A stretch of 64,000 nucleotides of DNA from Umezawaea sp042738955 (lineage in GTDB: Bacteria > Actinomycetota > Actinomycetes > Mycobacteriales > Pseudonocardiaceae): NCBI RefSeq assembly GCF_042738955.1, contig NZ_JBHYHC010000001.1, forward strand, positions 62,001 through 126,000, given 5' to 3'. Below, piece by piece: positions 33,991 through 43,251 of the stretch (within the stretch, counting starts at the first letter, position 1; the number at the start of each line of letters is the position of its first letter). The notes beneath the pieces are model-generated. The model saw only the letters and a list, made by a program, of their open reading frames with translations, had not been told where the DNA came from and did not search any database. The translations under genes were made by a program, and so were the position numbers.

Positions 33991-35024
33991 AGCTCGCGGC
34001 TCACGTGCGTGCCGTCGCGGACCGTGCCGACGTACTCCTCGACCAGGTCCTCCATCGCCACGACGCCGCACAGCGTCCCGTCGGCGTCGACGGCCCGCGC
34101 GAGGTGCGACTGCGCGCGCCGCAGCGCGGCCAGCGCCTCGTCCAGGTGCGCGTCGACCGGCAGGTCCGGCAGCCCGCGGATGCGGGTGCGCGGCACCGGC
34201 GTGCCCGGATCGGCGCCCGCGAGGTCCAGCACGTCCTTGACGTGCAGGTAGCCCAGCAGGCGACCGTTGTCGCCGCGCACCGGGAACCGGGAGAACCCGG
34301 TCCGGGCCACGGACGACTCGACCTCGCCGACCGTCGGGTTCGACGACAGCGTGGTCAGCCGGTCCAGCGGCACCAGGACGTCCGCCACGGTCCGCTCGGC
34401 CGACGACAGCGTCTGGGCCAGCCGCCGGTGCTCGGAGTCCTCCAGCAGGCCTTCCTGGCGGGACTGGGCGATCAGCATCGCCAGCTCGTCGGTCGTGTAC
34501 GCCGACTCCAGCTCGTCCTTCGGCGTCACGCCCATCAGCTTCAGCACGGCCGTCGACACCACGGTGAACATCCGCAGCACCGGCCCGACCAGCTTGCAGA
34601 ACCCGTAGTGCACCGGCACGAGCCAGATCGCCAGCTGCTCGGGGTTCGCGATGGCCAGGTTCTTCGGCACCATCTCGCCGAGGATCGTGTGCAGCGCCAC
34701 CACCATGATCAGCGCCAGCGCGAACGAGATGCCGTGCCGCAGCGCCGTGGGGATGCCGACCGCGTGGAACGGGGTCTCCAGGATCGCCGCCACGGCGGGC
34801 TCGCCGATCGCGCCGAGCCCGAGCGAGCACAACGTGATGCCCAGCTGCGCGCCCGCGATGATCAGCGGCAGCTGCCTGCCCGCCTTGATCGCGGTGCGGG
34901 CCCGGCTGCTGCCCTTCTCGGCCAGCGCCTCCAGCCGGTCGCGGCGGGCGGTGATGATCGCGAACTCGGCGCCGACGAAGAACGCGTTGCCCGCGAGGAA
35001 CAGGACGAGGACCAGGATGCTCAC
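33987..35024 (-). CDS. Hemolysin-family CNNM/CBS membrane protein (short)
   Basis: 345 aa. A DUF21 (CNNM) transmembrane domain (residues about 1-180, with GAEFAIITARRDRLE and GEMVPKNLAIANPEQLA) is followed by two CBS motifs (about 205-335). It lacks the C-terminal CorC_HlyC domain found in its partner. These proteins are linked to Mg2+ or Co2+ homeostasis rather than haemolysis. The ATG overlaps the stop of the longer paralogue by four bases, so both are one operon and may form a heterodimer. Confidence 0.9.
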   Translation of the reverse strand: MSILVLVLFLAGNAFFVGAEFAIITARRDRLEALAEKGSSRARTAIKAGRQLPLIIAGAQLGITLCSLGLGAIGEPAVAAILETPFHAVGIPTALRHGISFALALIMVVALHTILGEMVPKNLAIANPEQLAIWLVPVHYGFCKLVGPVLRMFTVVSTAVLKLMGVTPKDELESAYTTDELAMLIAQSRQEGLLEDSEHRRLAQTLSSAERTVADVLVPLDRLTTLSSNPTVGEVESSVARTGFSRFPVRGDNGRLLGYLHVKDVLDLAGADPGTPVPRTRIRGLPDLPVDAHLDEALAALRRAQSHLARAVDADGTLCGVVAMEDLVEEYVGTVRDGTHVSREL

Positions 35025-36355
35025 TGGGCCGCCACCTGCTCGGTCTCGGCGACCTTGGCCACCCGCAGCTCGGCCGTGCGGTGCCGGTCCATCCGCATCA
35101 CGGTGATCCGCCAGCCGTCGACCCTGATCTCGTCCCCGACGTCGGGGATCCGACCCAGCCGGGCCATGACCAGGCCCGCGAGGGTCTCGTAGTCGCCCTC
35201 GGGCATCCGGAACCGGGTGGCCTCGGCGACCTCGTCGTCGCGCAGCAGCCCCGACACCATCCAGCTCCCCTTGCCCAGCGGGCGGACCGGAGCGGCCTCG
35301 CCCCGGTCGTGCTCGTCGCGGACGTCGCCGACGATCTCCTCGACCACGTCCTCCAGCGTCACCAGGCCGGCCGTGCCGCCGTACTCGTCGACGACCAGCG
35401 CGGTCTGCAACCCCGAGGCGCGCAGCCGGTCCAGCAGCGCGTCGCCCTCCAGGGTCTCCGGCACGGTCTGCACCGGCCGCGTCAGCGCCGACACCGGCGT
35501 GGTGCCGCGCTGGTTGACCGGCACGCTGAACGCCTGCTTGACGTGCACCATCCCGCGCACCTCGTCCAGGTCCCCGTTGTGCACCGGGAACCGGGAGAAC
35601 CCGGTCTCGCGGGTCTTGGAGATCAGGTCCAGCACGGTCGCGTCCATCCGCAGCGCCTCGACCTGCACGCGCGGCGTCATCAGCTCGCCCGCCGTGCGGT
35701 CGCCGAAGCGCAGCGACCGGTCCAGCAGGGTCGCGGTGCCCTGGTCGAGCGTGCCGTGCTCGGCGCTGGAGCGCACCAGCGCGCCCAGCTCCTCCGGCGA
35801 CCGCGCCGACGCCAGCTCCTCGACCGGTTCGACGCCGAAGCGCCGCACCAGCCAGTTCGCCGCCAGGTTCATGCCGCTGATCAGCCAGCGGAACATGCTG
35901 GAGAACGCCGACTGGAAGCCGACCACCGCGCGGGCCGTCTCCATCGGCTTGGCGATGGCCAGGTTCTTCGGCACGAGCTCGCCGAACACCATCGACACGG
36001 CGGTGGCCAGTGCCAGCGCGAACGCCAGCGCCAGCGGGTCGGCGACGGCCAGCGGGACGCCGATCGCGGTCAGGCCGGGTTCGACCAGTTCCGCGATGGC
36101 GGGCTCGGCGATGTAGCCGGTGATCAGGGTGGTGATGGTGATGGCCAGCTGGGCGCCGGAGAGCTGGAAGGACAGCGTCTTGTGCGCCTTCTGGAGCTTC
36201 AGGGCCTTGGCGTCGCCCACGACGGCGGCGTGGTTGTCCACGGTGCTGCGTTCGAGGGCGGTGAGGGAGAACTCGGCGGCGACCGCGGTGGCGGTCCCGA
36301 TGGTGAGCGCGATGACGGCCAGCAGGCCGAGGACGCTCAGGAGGGTTCCGATCAC
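35021..36355 (-). CDS. Hemolysin-family CNNM/CBS/CorC_HlyC membrane protein (long)
   Basis: 444 aa. The DUF21 domain (about residues 1-195, GELVPKNLAIAKPMETARAV) is followed by a CBS pair (MTPRVQVEALRMD, then LVVDEYGGTAGLVTLEDVVEEIVGDVRDEHD) and a C-terminal CorC_HlyC domain (about 360-440, MPEGDYETLAGLVMARLG). It is probably involved in divalent-cation transport or its regulation. It is the first gene of a two-gene operon with the shorter paralogue. A GTTCG-loop hairpin at 36396-36416 lies upstream. Confidence 0.92.
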   Translation of the reverse strand: MIGTLLSVLGLLAVIALTIGTATAVAAEFSLTALERSTVDNHAAVVGDAKALKLQKAHKTLSFQLSGAQLAITITTLITGYIAEPAIAELVEPGLTAIGVPLAVADPLALAFALALATAVSMVFGELVPKNLAIAKPMETARAVVGFQSAFSSMFRWLISGMNLAANWLVRRFGVEPVEELASARSPEELGALVRSSAEHGTLDQGTATLLDRSLRFGDRTAGELMTPRVQVEALRMDATVLDLISKTRETGFSRFPVHNGDLDEVRGMVHVKQAFSVPVNQRGTTPVSALTRPVQTVPETLEGDALLDRLRASGLQTALVVDEYGGTAGLVTLEDVVEEIVGDVRDEHDRGEAAPVRPLGKGSWMVSGLLRDDEVAEATRFRMPEGDYETLAGLVMARLGRIPDVGDEIRVDGWRITVMRMDRHRTAELRVAKVAETEQVAAQ

Positions 36356-36395
36356 CTGCTGCCTCCGGCGGAGGGCGGGATCGGGCTGGTGTGGC

Positions 36396-36416
36396 AGCCG
36401 GGTGTTCGACCCGGCT
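36396..36416 (-). terminator. Hairpin between the LacI and CNNM genes
   Basis: AGCCGGGT (36396-36403) pairs with ACCCGGCT (36409-36416) around GTTCG. It is downstream of the LacI gene and upstream of the CNNM operon on the same strand. It could end the former or sit in the 5' leader of the latter. Confidence 0.45.
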
Positions 36417-36521
36417 CAGTACTGAAACCAGGTGACTGCGCGTCGCGCACGGTAAGGAGTCACTCCTCGGTGGATCTTGCAGGTGGGGGAACGCTTCGGT
36501 CCAGTTTAGAGGTTGTGGCGG

Positions 36522-37562
36522 TCAGCGCAGGCCGGTTCCGGAGGGTGAGCGGGTGCTCGCTCTCAGCACGACCTCGCCCGCCACCTTGACCGTGCGGGGC
36601 TCGTCCGCTCCCTCGTCCAGCACCAGCCGCGCCGCGCGCTCGCCCAGCTCCTCCAGCGGCAGCCGGACGGTGCTCAGCCCCGGCACCAGGTCCCGCAGCG
36701 TCGGGATGTCGTCGAACCCGGCCATCGACACGTCCTCCGGCACCCGCAGCCCGGCCTCGCGCAACGCCGCCATGGCGCCGAGCGCCATCACGTCGTTCAC
36801 GGCGAACACGCAGGTCGCGCCGGTCTTCGCGGCCAACAGCTCGACCGCGGCCGCGTGGCCGCCGTCCCTGGTGAAGGCCCCGGTGATCACCGACGACGCG
36901 GGCAGGTCGACCCCGGCGTCGGCCAGGCCCGCCTTGAACCCGGCGAGCCGGTCGCGCGCCACGATCAGGTTCGACGGCCCGGCCAGCACGGCGAACCGCT
37001 TGTGCCCCAGCGCCGCGAGTTCTCGCGCGAGCGCCCGCGCGCCCGCGCGGTTCGACGGCACCACGGTGTCGGTGGGGATGCGGGCCTGCGAGACGCACGC
37101 CACCCGGCCGCCCTGCGCGGCGAACGCCTCGATCTCGGCGGCGAGCCTGCCCGTGGAGCCGCGGTCGGTGGTGCGGCTGCCCGCGATCACGACGGCCCGC
37201 GCCCGGTGCGCGCGCAGCGTGTACAGCAGCTCGACCTCGCGCTCGGGGTCGCGGCCGGTGGTGCCCAGCACCACGACCAGCCCCGCCTCCTCGGCGATCC
37301 GCGTCACGCCCGCGGCGATGCTGGAGAAGTACGGGTCGGAGATGTCGTGCACGACGAGGCCCACCAGGACGCTGCTGTTGCGCGCCAACGCCTGCGCGGC
37401 GGCGTTGGGCAGGTAGCCCAGTTCCTGGGCGGAGCCGACCACGCGGTCCCGCAGCTCGTCGCTGACCTGCCGCGTGCTGCCGTTGAGCACGCGCGAGGCG
37501 GTCGCCAGCGACACCCCCGCGTGGCTCGCGACCTCCGCCAGCGTCACCTGCCTGGGAGTCAA
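36522..37562 (-). CDS. LacI-family transcriptional regulator
   Basis: 346 aa. The N-terminal HTH and hinge (VTLAEVASHAGVSLATASRVLNG, then LGYLPNAAAQALA) are canonical. Residues 60-340 form a sugar-type periplasmic-binding fold (VGLVVHDISDPYFSSIAAGV, then DVSMAGFDDIPTLRDLVPGLSTVRLP). The target is unknown, since no sugar operon is adjacent. The nearest carbohydrate genes are more than 20 kb away and carry GntR-like operators. Confidence 0.92.
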   Translation of the reverse strand: MTPRQVTLAEVASHAGVSLATASRVLNGSTRQVSDELRDRVVGSAQELGYLPNAAAQALARNSSVLVGLVVHDISDPYFSSIAAGVTRIAEEAGLVVVLGTTGRDPEREVELLYTLRAHRARAVVIAGSRTTDRGSTGRLAAEIEAFAAQGGRVACVSQARIPTDTVVPSNRAGARALARELAALGHKRFAVLAGPSNLIVARDRLAGFKAGLADAGVDLPASSVITGAFTRDGGHAAAVELLAAKTGATCVFAVNDVMALGAMAALREAGLRVPEDVSMAGFDDIPTLRDLVPGLSTVRLPLEELGERAARLVLDEGADEPRTVKVAGEVVLRASTRSPSGTGLR

Positions 37563-37711
37563 AACCCGTGCCTCCTCGTTCGCGTGCCCGGAGCCTAGTC
37601 GTCACGGGCCCGGCGCGCGGCGCGGCGGGGAGCGAACGGGTCGGTCGTCGACGGCGGCGACCACCGACCCGGTCCACAAGGTGAGGAGCGCGCTCCGCAC
37701 CGGGAAATACG

Positions 37712-38764
37712 TCAGGCTCCGGTCCAGGGCCGGTAGGCCTGCGAGCGGAACGCCCGAGGAGCGGCGCAGGTGATCTGGAGCACCGAGTCGAACAGCGTCC
37801 GGCCCAGCGCGGCGCGGGCCCGCAGCGCCGGGTGCGTCGCGCCGTAGTTGTCCAGGTTGGCCGCGGCGTCCCCGCGGAACTGCCCGGACGCGAACAGCGC
37901 GTAGGTGATCACCGGCTTGCCGTCGGCGGAGAACACGATGCCCGCCTCGTTGCGGCCGTCGTCGAACCAGCCGGCCTTGGTCGCCACCTGGAGCCGCTCG
38001 TTCGACGACAGCTCCAGCCGGATCCCGTCGGTGAACGCGGTCAGCGACCGCAGGATCGTCAGCAGGTACGCGGTGGACGTGGGCGACAGCAGCTCACCCG
38101 CCACCAGCCTGCGCAGCAGCCGGTCCGTCTCCCGCGGCGTGGTCGTGCCGAGGAAGAACCGGTTCGGGTTCGCGACCGGCACGACCTGCGTGTTCGGGAA
38201 GCCCTTCCCGCGCAGGATCTCGTTGATCTCCAACGCGGGCGCGACCAGCCCGCACAGCCGCACGGCCGTGTTGTCGGACACCGTCAGCAGCGCCGCCAGC
38301 GCGTGCCCGATCGTCACCGAACTGGGGTACGCCCCGTCCAGCCCGAAGATGCCGTCCGTGTCCTGGATGACGATGGCGGCGGTCACGTCGACCCGCTGGT
38401 CCAGCGTCAGCAGCCCGCGGTCCACCTTGTCCAGCACCGCGACGGCGACCGCGATCTTGTTGACGCTGTACGCCTCCACGACCGCGTCCGCGTTCTCCTC
38501 CACGGCGGACCGCACCGAGCCGTCCGCGTTGGCCACCCCGATGTAGGACGACCAGGAGCCGCGCGCCTTGCGCGTCTCGAGCCGGTACTTGCGCGCGATC
38601 TTCCGCCGTGCCACGTCAGCCGAACGCGGGATCAACGACTCCAGTTCCGGCTCCGTGTCCACCTCGTCGGCCTGCGCGGACGCCGCCGCGGCCGACGTGC
38701 CCAGAACAGCCGAGGCCGCGGCGACCGACCCCAAGCCGAGCGCGAACCTGCGAGTGATGTTCAT
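37712..38764 (-). CDS. Exported serine hydrolase of the class A beta-lactamase fold
   Basis: 350 aa. A Tat-like signal (TRRFALGLGSVAAASAVLG) ends near ASAQA. The active-site serine is S100 in SVNK (S-x-x-K), SDN is at 163-165, and the third box reads TKAGW, where KTG is usual. The fold is therefore a class A beta-lactamase or related carboxypeptidase. The altered KTG and lack of a clear omega-loop Glu motif argue that resistance is not certain. It is divergent from the SDR gene. Confidence 0.8.
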   Translation of the reverse strand: MNITRRFALGLGSVAAASAVLGTSAAAASAQADEVDTEPELESLIPRSADVARRKIARKYRLETRKARGSWSSYIGVANADGSVRSAVEENADAVVEAYSVNKIAVAVAVLDKVDRGLLTLDQRVDVTAAIVIQDTDGIFGLDGAYPSSVTIGHALAALLTVSDNTAVRLCGLVAPALEINEILRGKGFPNTQVVPVANPNRFFLGTTTPRETDRLLRRLVAGELLSPTSTAYLLTILRSLTAFTDGIRLELSSNERLQVATKAGWFDDGRNEAGIVFSADGKPVITYALFASGQFRGDAAANLDNYGATHPALRARAALGRTLFDSVLQITCAAPRAFRSQAYRPWTGA

Positions 38765-38853
38765 CGGTGTTCCCCCACCTCGTTCGGACCAGTTCCTTGA
38801 TCCAACCAGGTGGCGCTGTCGTCCCGCTGACGACTTTGGGTAGCGTCCGGTCC

Positions 38854-39561
38854 ATGGGGGATTCGGTCTTCGTCATCACCGGCGCGTCCAGGGGCATCGG
38901 CGCGGCCACCGCACAACTGGCGGCAGCGGCCGGGTACCGCCTGGTCCTGACCTCGCGGCACGCCGAACAGCTGGTCAACGCCGCCACGCGCTTGGGCGGC
39001 CCGGACCGCGTCTGGGCGGCCTCCTGCGACGTCACGTCGTGGCACGAGTTGGCCTTCCTGATGGAGCGCGTGGAAGACGAGTGGGGCTCGATCGACGTCG
39101 TCTTCGCCAACGCCGGGTCGAGCGTCGTCACGTCGTTCACGACCGACGAGGGCGCACCCCCGGCGGAGTGGGCGGACATGGTCCTCACCAACGTCTGCGG
39201 CCCGGCCTACACGGCGAAGGCCGCCATGCCCGCGTTGCTGCGCAGCCGGGGCCACCTGGTCCTCACCGGCTCGGCGGCGGGCCGGGGCGTCCGCCCCGGC
39301 AACCTGTACTCGGCCACGAAGTGGGCGGTTTCCGGCCTGGCGCAGAACATCCGGGCCGAGTGCGTCGGCACCGGCGTGCGCGTCACGGTCGTCCAGCCCG
39401 GCCTCACGGACACCGGCGCGATCCCCGAGTCACGCGCGACCGAACCGAAACTGGACCCAGCCGACGTGGGCCGCGCCGTCCTGTACGCCGTCTCCCAGCC
39501 ACCGTCGGTGGACGTCGGCGAGATCCTCGTCCGACCGACCGGGCAGGGGCCCTACCGCTAG
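38854..39561 (+). CDS. SDR-family NAD(P)-dependent oxidoreductase
   Basis: 235 aa. The Rossmann motif is VITGASRGIGAAT (TGxxxGxG), NAG is in VFANAGSS, the catalytic Ser is in VLTGSAAGRG, and YSATK supplies Tyr-x-x-x-Lys. It is a classical short-chain dehydrogenase, substrate unknown. ATG 38854 lies seven bases after TAGCGT (38841-38846), suggesting a leaderless transcript. Its stop abuts that of the convergent amidohydrolase. Confidence 0.92.
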   Translation: MGDSVFVITGASRGIGAATAQLAAAAGYRLVLTSRHAEQLVNAATRLGGPDRVWAASCDVTSWHELAFLMERVEDEWGSIDVVFANAGSSVVTSFTTDEGAPPAEWADMVLTNVCGPAYTAKAAMPALLRSRGHLVLTGSAAGRGVRPGNLYSATKWAVSGLAQNIRAECVGTGVRVTVVQPGLTDTGAIPESRATEPKLDPADVGRAVLYAVSQPPSVDVGEILVRPTGQGPYR

Positions 39562-40593
39562 CTACCGCACCACTTTCCCCCGCAGGACGACCCGTCGGGG
39601 AAACGCGAGGACACCGGGCTCCGCGGTCGGATCCCGGTCGTAGGCCACGAGGTCCGCGGGGCCCCCGTCGACCAACCCCGGCACGCCGAGCCACGCCCGA
39701 GCCCGCCACGACGCCGCCCCGACAGCGGCCTCCGCCGTCAAGCCCGCCCGGATCAACGCCTGGACCTCCCCGACGACCGTCCCGCACGGACGGCTGTCCG
39801 TGCCCGCCAGCACCTCGACCCCGGCCTCCCGCGCGACCGGGATGGTGGCCAGCATCCCCTCGACCCCCTGTCGCAGGAAGTCGCTGGAGGTGGGCCCCAC
39901 GAAGTCCAGGAACGCCCCGAGCGTGGGCACCAGCGCCGTGCCCTGGGCCGCCATCCGCTCGACCAGCCCGACGTCGAGGTTCATCCCGTGCTCCAGGCTG
40001 TCCACCCCGGCCTCCACGGCGTTCCGGCACCCGTCGGCCGTCTGGCAGTGCACGGCCACCCGCCCGCCGACCGCGTGCACGGCCTCCACCACGGCCGACA
40101 GCACCCCGACCGGCACGGCGGGTTCCCCGGCGGCCCAGTCCCCGATCACCTTGCACCACCCGGAAGACGCCGAAGCCTCCTCGACGGCCGCCGCGACCAG
40201 GTCGGCCTCGTCCACGTTCCGCCCCCACCCGGCGAAGAACCGCCCCGGCGTGGCCAGCCACCGCCCGGCCGACCGCACCCGAGGCAGGTCGGGCTCCTCG
40301 TCCACCCACCGGGGCATCCGGCCCGCGGTCCCCGGCGTCCGCACCAACAGCACCCCGGCGTCCCGGTGCAGTCCCAGATCCGCCCGGAGCAGGTCGTGGT
40401 CGAACGGATCGCCGGGCTTGGCGCTGCCGGGATGCGTGTGCGCGTCCACCAGGCCCGGCAGCAGCCACCCGCCGTCCACCACGGTCTCCGCGCCCGGCAC
40501 CGGCGAGGTCCGCAGCCGGTCGCCGTCGATCCAGAACGTCCGTTCCTCGCGCTCCGGCAGCACGATCCCCCGCACCCGCACCACGGTCCCCAT
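39562..40593 (-). CDS. Amidohydrolase-family metal-dependent hydrolase
   Basis: 343 aa. The N-terminal beta-sandwich leads to WLLPGLVDAHTHPG, with the two metal His of subtype I. Further metal ligands are expected in VAVHCQTADG, VDSLEHGMN and VLAGTDSRPCG, all visible in order. It probably hydrolyses a cyclic amide or dipeptide-like substrate (imidazolonepropionase/prolidase-like branch). The precise substrate is not evident. Cytosolic, single gene. Confidence 0.88.
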   Translation of the reverse strand: MGTVVRVRGIVLPEREERTFWIDGDRLRTSPVPGAETVVDGGWLLPGLVDAHTHPGSAKPGDPFDHDLLRADLGLHRDAGVLLVRTPGTAGRMPRWVDEEPDLPRVRSAGRWLATPGRFFAGWGRNVDEADLVAAAVEEASASSGWCKVIGDWAAGEPAVPVGVLSAVVEAVHAVGGRVAVHCQTADGCRNAVEAGVDSLEHGMNLDVGLVERMAAQGTALVPTLGAFLDFVGPTSSDFLRQGVEGMLATIPVAREAGVEVLAGTDSRPCGTVVGEVQALIRAGLTAEAAVGAASWRARAWLGVPGLVDGGPADLVAYDRDPTAEPGVLAFPRRVVLRGKVVR

Positions 40594-40647
40594 CCGACCG
40601 ACCCTACGGCGACCGCGCCGCGCGCGGTCGCCGCAGGAGTCATCCGA

Positions 40648-41007
40648 TCAGCACCAGCGCAAACCGGGGATGATCATCGGTCCCTTCACGAAGACCGTGC
40701 TGACGTACCCCCACACGTTGAACTTCTCGTTGTAGACCCACACCCAGACGGTGGACTCGTTGCCCAGGTAGAAGATCCGCTGGCCCGCGGTCTGGCACTC
40801 CGCCCAGTGGACCCCCTTCTCGATGACGCCGGAGAACCCGCTGTCGATCGACGGTCCGGGCCGCATGTTGACCGGCCCCGCGTACAACTCGATGTTCTGC
40901 GCCTGCGCTCCGACGCCGGGGTCGGCGGACGCCGTCCCCGCCAGCAGCGCCAGGCACCCCACGACGACGGCGAGCAGCGCCGCCGCCCTTCTCCCCATTG
41001 ATCCCAT
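40648..41007 (-). CDS. Small secreted protein, 119 aa
   Basis: ATG 41007 (MGSMGRR; ATG 40998 is an alternative). A clear Sec signal peptide (RRAAALLAVVVGCLALLAGTASA) is cleaved before DPGVG. The mature part of about 87 residues has short beta strands (NIELYAGPVNMRPGPSID, VWVWVYNEKFNVWGYVSTVFV) reminiscent of a bacterial SH3-type fold, and two Cys (in AECQT and at the C-terminus) that could form a disulfide. The function is unknown. Confidence 0.7.
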   Translation of the reverse strand: MGSMGRRAAALLAVVVGCLALLAGTASADPGVGAQAQNIELYAGPVNMRPGPSIDSGFSGVIEKGVHWAECQTAGQRIFYLGNESTVWVWVYNEKFNVWGYVSTVFVKGPMIIPGLRWC

Positions 41008-41134
41008 CCGGTTTCCCCCTAAGGACCCGGCCGGTGACCCCCACGCGACCGGTGGTCGAAGTCTTCCGCTTTCGGCCGGAACCCGGTGGGAAATGAACCG
41101 CGAGCACCTGATCGGAGGCGTCCGGTCGAGTGGC

Positions 41135-41578
41135 CTACGGCGCGCAGAGCCCGCGGATCTCCGTGGCGTGCGAAGGAAACTCCACGGCCAACGCGTCCGC
41201 GTCCCCGAACTCCACCACGTCATCGGTGTAGGGCGGCACGACCACGGTCGTCACCAACGTCCAGTCGTCGGACCGACTCGCCTGCCACGCCCCGGCGGGC
41301 ACCACCACCTGCGGCCGCTGCCCCTCGCCCAGCCCACCACCCAGCACCGGCGCGCTCACGCTCCCGTCCGGGTGCAGCAACAGCATCCGCAACGGAGCCC
41401 CGAGGTGGTGCGCGTACACCTCGACGTTGCCCAACCGGTGCAACGCCGAGAACTCGCCGGGGCGCAACAGGTAGTAGATGGTCGACAGGTCCCCGGACCG
41501 GTACCCCTGCGCGAAGTGCCCGCCCTCGACGGGCAGCGGCTCCAACCCCAGCGCCTCGATGACGTCCTCGGCGTTCAC
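41135..41578 (-). CDS. Cupin-fold DUF985 protein
   Basis: 147 aa. It has the family pattern VIEALGLEPLPVEGGHFAQGYRS, IYYLLRPGEFSALHRLGNVEVYAHHLG and VVPAGAWQASRSDDWTLVTTVVVPPY, with metal-binding His in the FSALHRL and YAHH strands. DUF985 proteins include possible sugar epimerase-like or dioxygenase-like cupins. The GTG start overlaps the stop of the upstream diguanylate cyclase by four bases (GTGA), implying translational coupling. Confidence 0.85.
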   Translation of the reverse strand: MNAEDVIEALGLEPLPVEGGHFAQGYRSGDLSTIYYLLRPGEFSALHRLGNVEVYAHHLGAPLRMLLLHPDGSVSAPVLGGGLGEGQRPQVVVPAGAWQASRSDDWTLVTTVVVPPYTDDVVEFGDADALAVEFPSHATEIRGLCAP

Positions 41579-43086
41579 GTCAGCTCCGTCGCTGCCACGG
41601 ACCCGTGCACGACAACCATCCCCTTGCCCAACCGCTTGGCCGTGTACATCGCCGCGTCGGCCGACCCCAGCAGGTCGTCCGCGGTGGCCGCGCCGTCGAA
41701 GACCTCCCGGTGCGCGATCCCCACGCTCGCCCGCACGAGGTGCTCCCGTCCCTGCGTCCGGTGCGGCGACTTCAACGCCTCCAGCACCCGCACCCCGATC
41801 TCCGACGGATCGGCCCCGCTCTCCACGAGCACCCCGAACTCGTCCCCGCCCAACCGGGCCACGGTGTCCTCCTCCCGCACGCACCGCTGGAGCCGGGCCG
41901 CCACGATCCGCAGCACCGCGTCCCCCTCGGCGTGCCCGAAGCTGTCGTTCACGTGCTTGAACCCGTCCACGTCGATGAACGCCAGCACCACCGGGTCCCC
42001 GCGTTCGAGCGCCGCCGTCAACCGCTGCCGGAACAGCTCCCGGTTCGCCACCCCGGTCAGCGGGTCGTGGAACGCCTGGTGCCGCAACTGCTCCCGGCTC
42101 TCGTGCAGCTGGTCCAGCAACCGGGCGTTGTCCATCAGCGTCACGAGCTGCCGGACGATCACCAGCAGCACCACGCCCAGCCCGGTGTAGATCTCCAGCG
42201 GGTTGAACCGCACCCCGGTGGCCGTTCCCACGATGATGAACAGCCCGGTGATCAGCATCGGCAGGTACGGCACGAGCAGGTGCAGCAGCTCGCCGGTGCC
42301 GAGCTTCCCCGGCCGCGCGACCCGCCCCCGTGTGGGCGCGAGCGCGCTCATCAGCAGCAGCACCGGGCAGGCCATGAACCCCGCGTCGGCCACCGGCGGG
42401 ATCGCCTCGGCCCCGTGGCTCACCAGCCACGCGAAGATCCACCCCGACGACGACTGCGCCAGCCCCGCCAGCGCCAGGAACAGCATCGGCAGCTGCCGCA
42501 CCGGCTTGTGCGTCCACGACGTCACCAGCAATGTCACCAGCAGCACCAGGTAGGCGGCCGGGTGCGCCACCACCGTCGCGAACCCCGGCCCCGACGTCGC
42601 CCAGGCCCGAGCGATGGACTCCAGCGCCGACACCCACGTCAGCACGAACAGCGACCCGACCACGATCAGCCCGTCCAGCACCACCACGAGCTTGCTGCGG
42701 TGGTTCGGCAGCGAGTCGGTGGCGCCGTGCGCCAGGGTCAGGACCGCCCCCAGAGCCAGCACCGGCGTCAGGATGAACCCCAAGGGCGCCAACGTGGACG
42801 ACGGCAGCGAGACGCCGAGGAACAGCTGCCCCCAGATCCACGCGCTCAGCCCGACGGCCAGCGCGGACATCGACGCGACCATCCACAGCCGCCACCGGCG
42901 CTCGGTGCCGGTCCGCCGCCCGGCGGCCCGCCAGTAGAGGACCAGCGCGGTGACGGTCGCCGTGAGTTGCGACGTCTTGTCGAGCGCGACGGAGGCCGTG
43001 TGGCCGAGGACGCCGGACACCACGACGACGAGCAGCACCAGCAAAAGGGTGCCGAGGAAGGCCGCCTGGGCGCTGAACCGCCTCAT
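41575..43086 (-). CDS. Membrane-bound diguanylate cyclase (GGDEF)
   Basis: 503 aa. Residues about 10-320 contain eight to nine hydrophobic helices. A GGDEF domain follows (HDPLTGVANRELFRQRL, FIDVDGFKHVNDSFGHAEGD, VARLGGDEFGVLVE). The active-site motif is intact, and an I-site RxxD (REED) lies five residues before it, so product inhibition is expected. It should make cyclic di-GMP, which in actinomycetes controls development. No EAL domain is attached. The downstream cupin gene is translationally coupled, an uncommon pairing. Confidence 0.93.
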   Translation of the reverse strand: MRRFSAQAAFLGTLLLVLLVVVVSGVLGHTASVALDKTSQLTATVTALVLYWRAAGRRTGTERRWRLWMVASMSALAVGLSAWIWGQLFLGVSLPSSTLAPLGFILTPVLALGAVLTLAHGATDSLPNHRSKLVVVLDGLIVVGSLFVLTWVSALESIARAWATSGPGFATVVAHPAAYLVLLVTLLVTSWTHKPVRQLPMLFLALAGLAQSSSGWIFAWLVSHGAEAIPPVADAGFMACPVLLLMSALAPTRGRVARPGKLGTGELLHLLVPYLPMLITGLFIIVGTATGVRFNPLEIYTGLGVVLLVIVRQLVTLMDNARLLDQLHESREQLRHQAFHDPLTGVANRELFRQRLTAALERGDPVVLAFIDVDGFKHVNDSFGHAEGDAVLRIVAARLQRCVREEDTVARLGGDEFGVLVESGADPSEIGVRVLEALKSPHRTQGREHLVRASVGIAHREVFDGAATADDLLGSADAAMYTAKRLGKGMVVVHGSVAATELT

Positions 43087-43251
43087 GTCATGGCCCCCCG
43101 CTTTGCCGCGTCCGGGAAGGTGAAGTGGATCAATGGGACCGGGCCACCGTAGCGAGGTGGTGACTCACTGTCGACCGCGGGCACGGGCGATGTCGCCAAT
43201 CCGTGACTGTCGCGTGTCGTGGGAACCCCGGCCGCGCCCACCCACTAAAGT

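Noticed and set aside
33987..36355. Tandem CNNM/CBS genes as a recent duplication
   Set aside because: The two proteins differ strongly in sequence and domain content; this is an old, widely conserved pair.
36356..36521. Magnesium (M-box) or manganese riboswitch ahead of the CNNM operon
   Set aside because: Only one simple hairpin is visible; none of the conserved core sequences of either riboswitch could be found.
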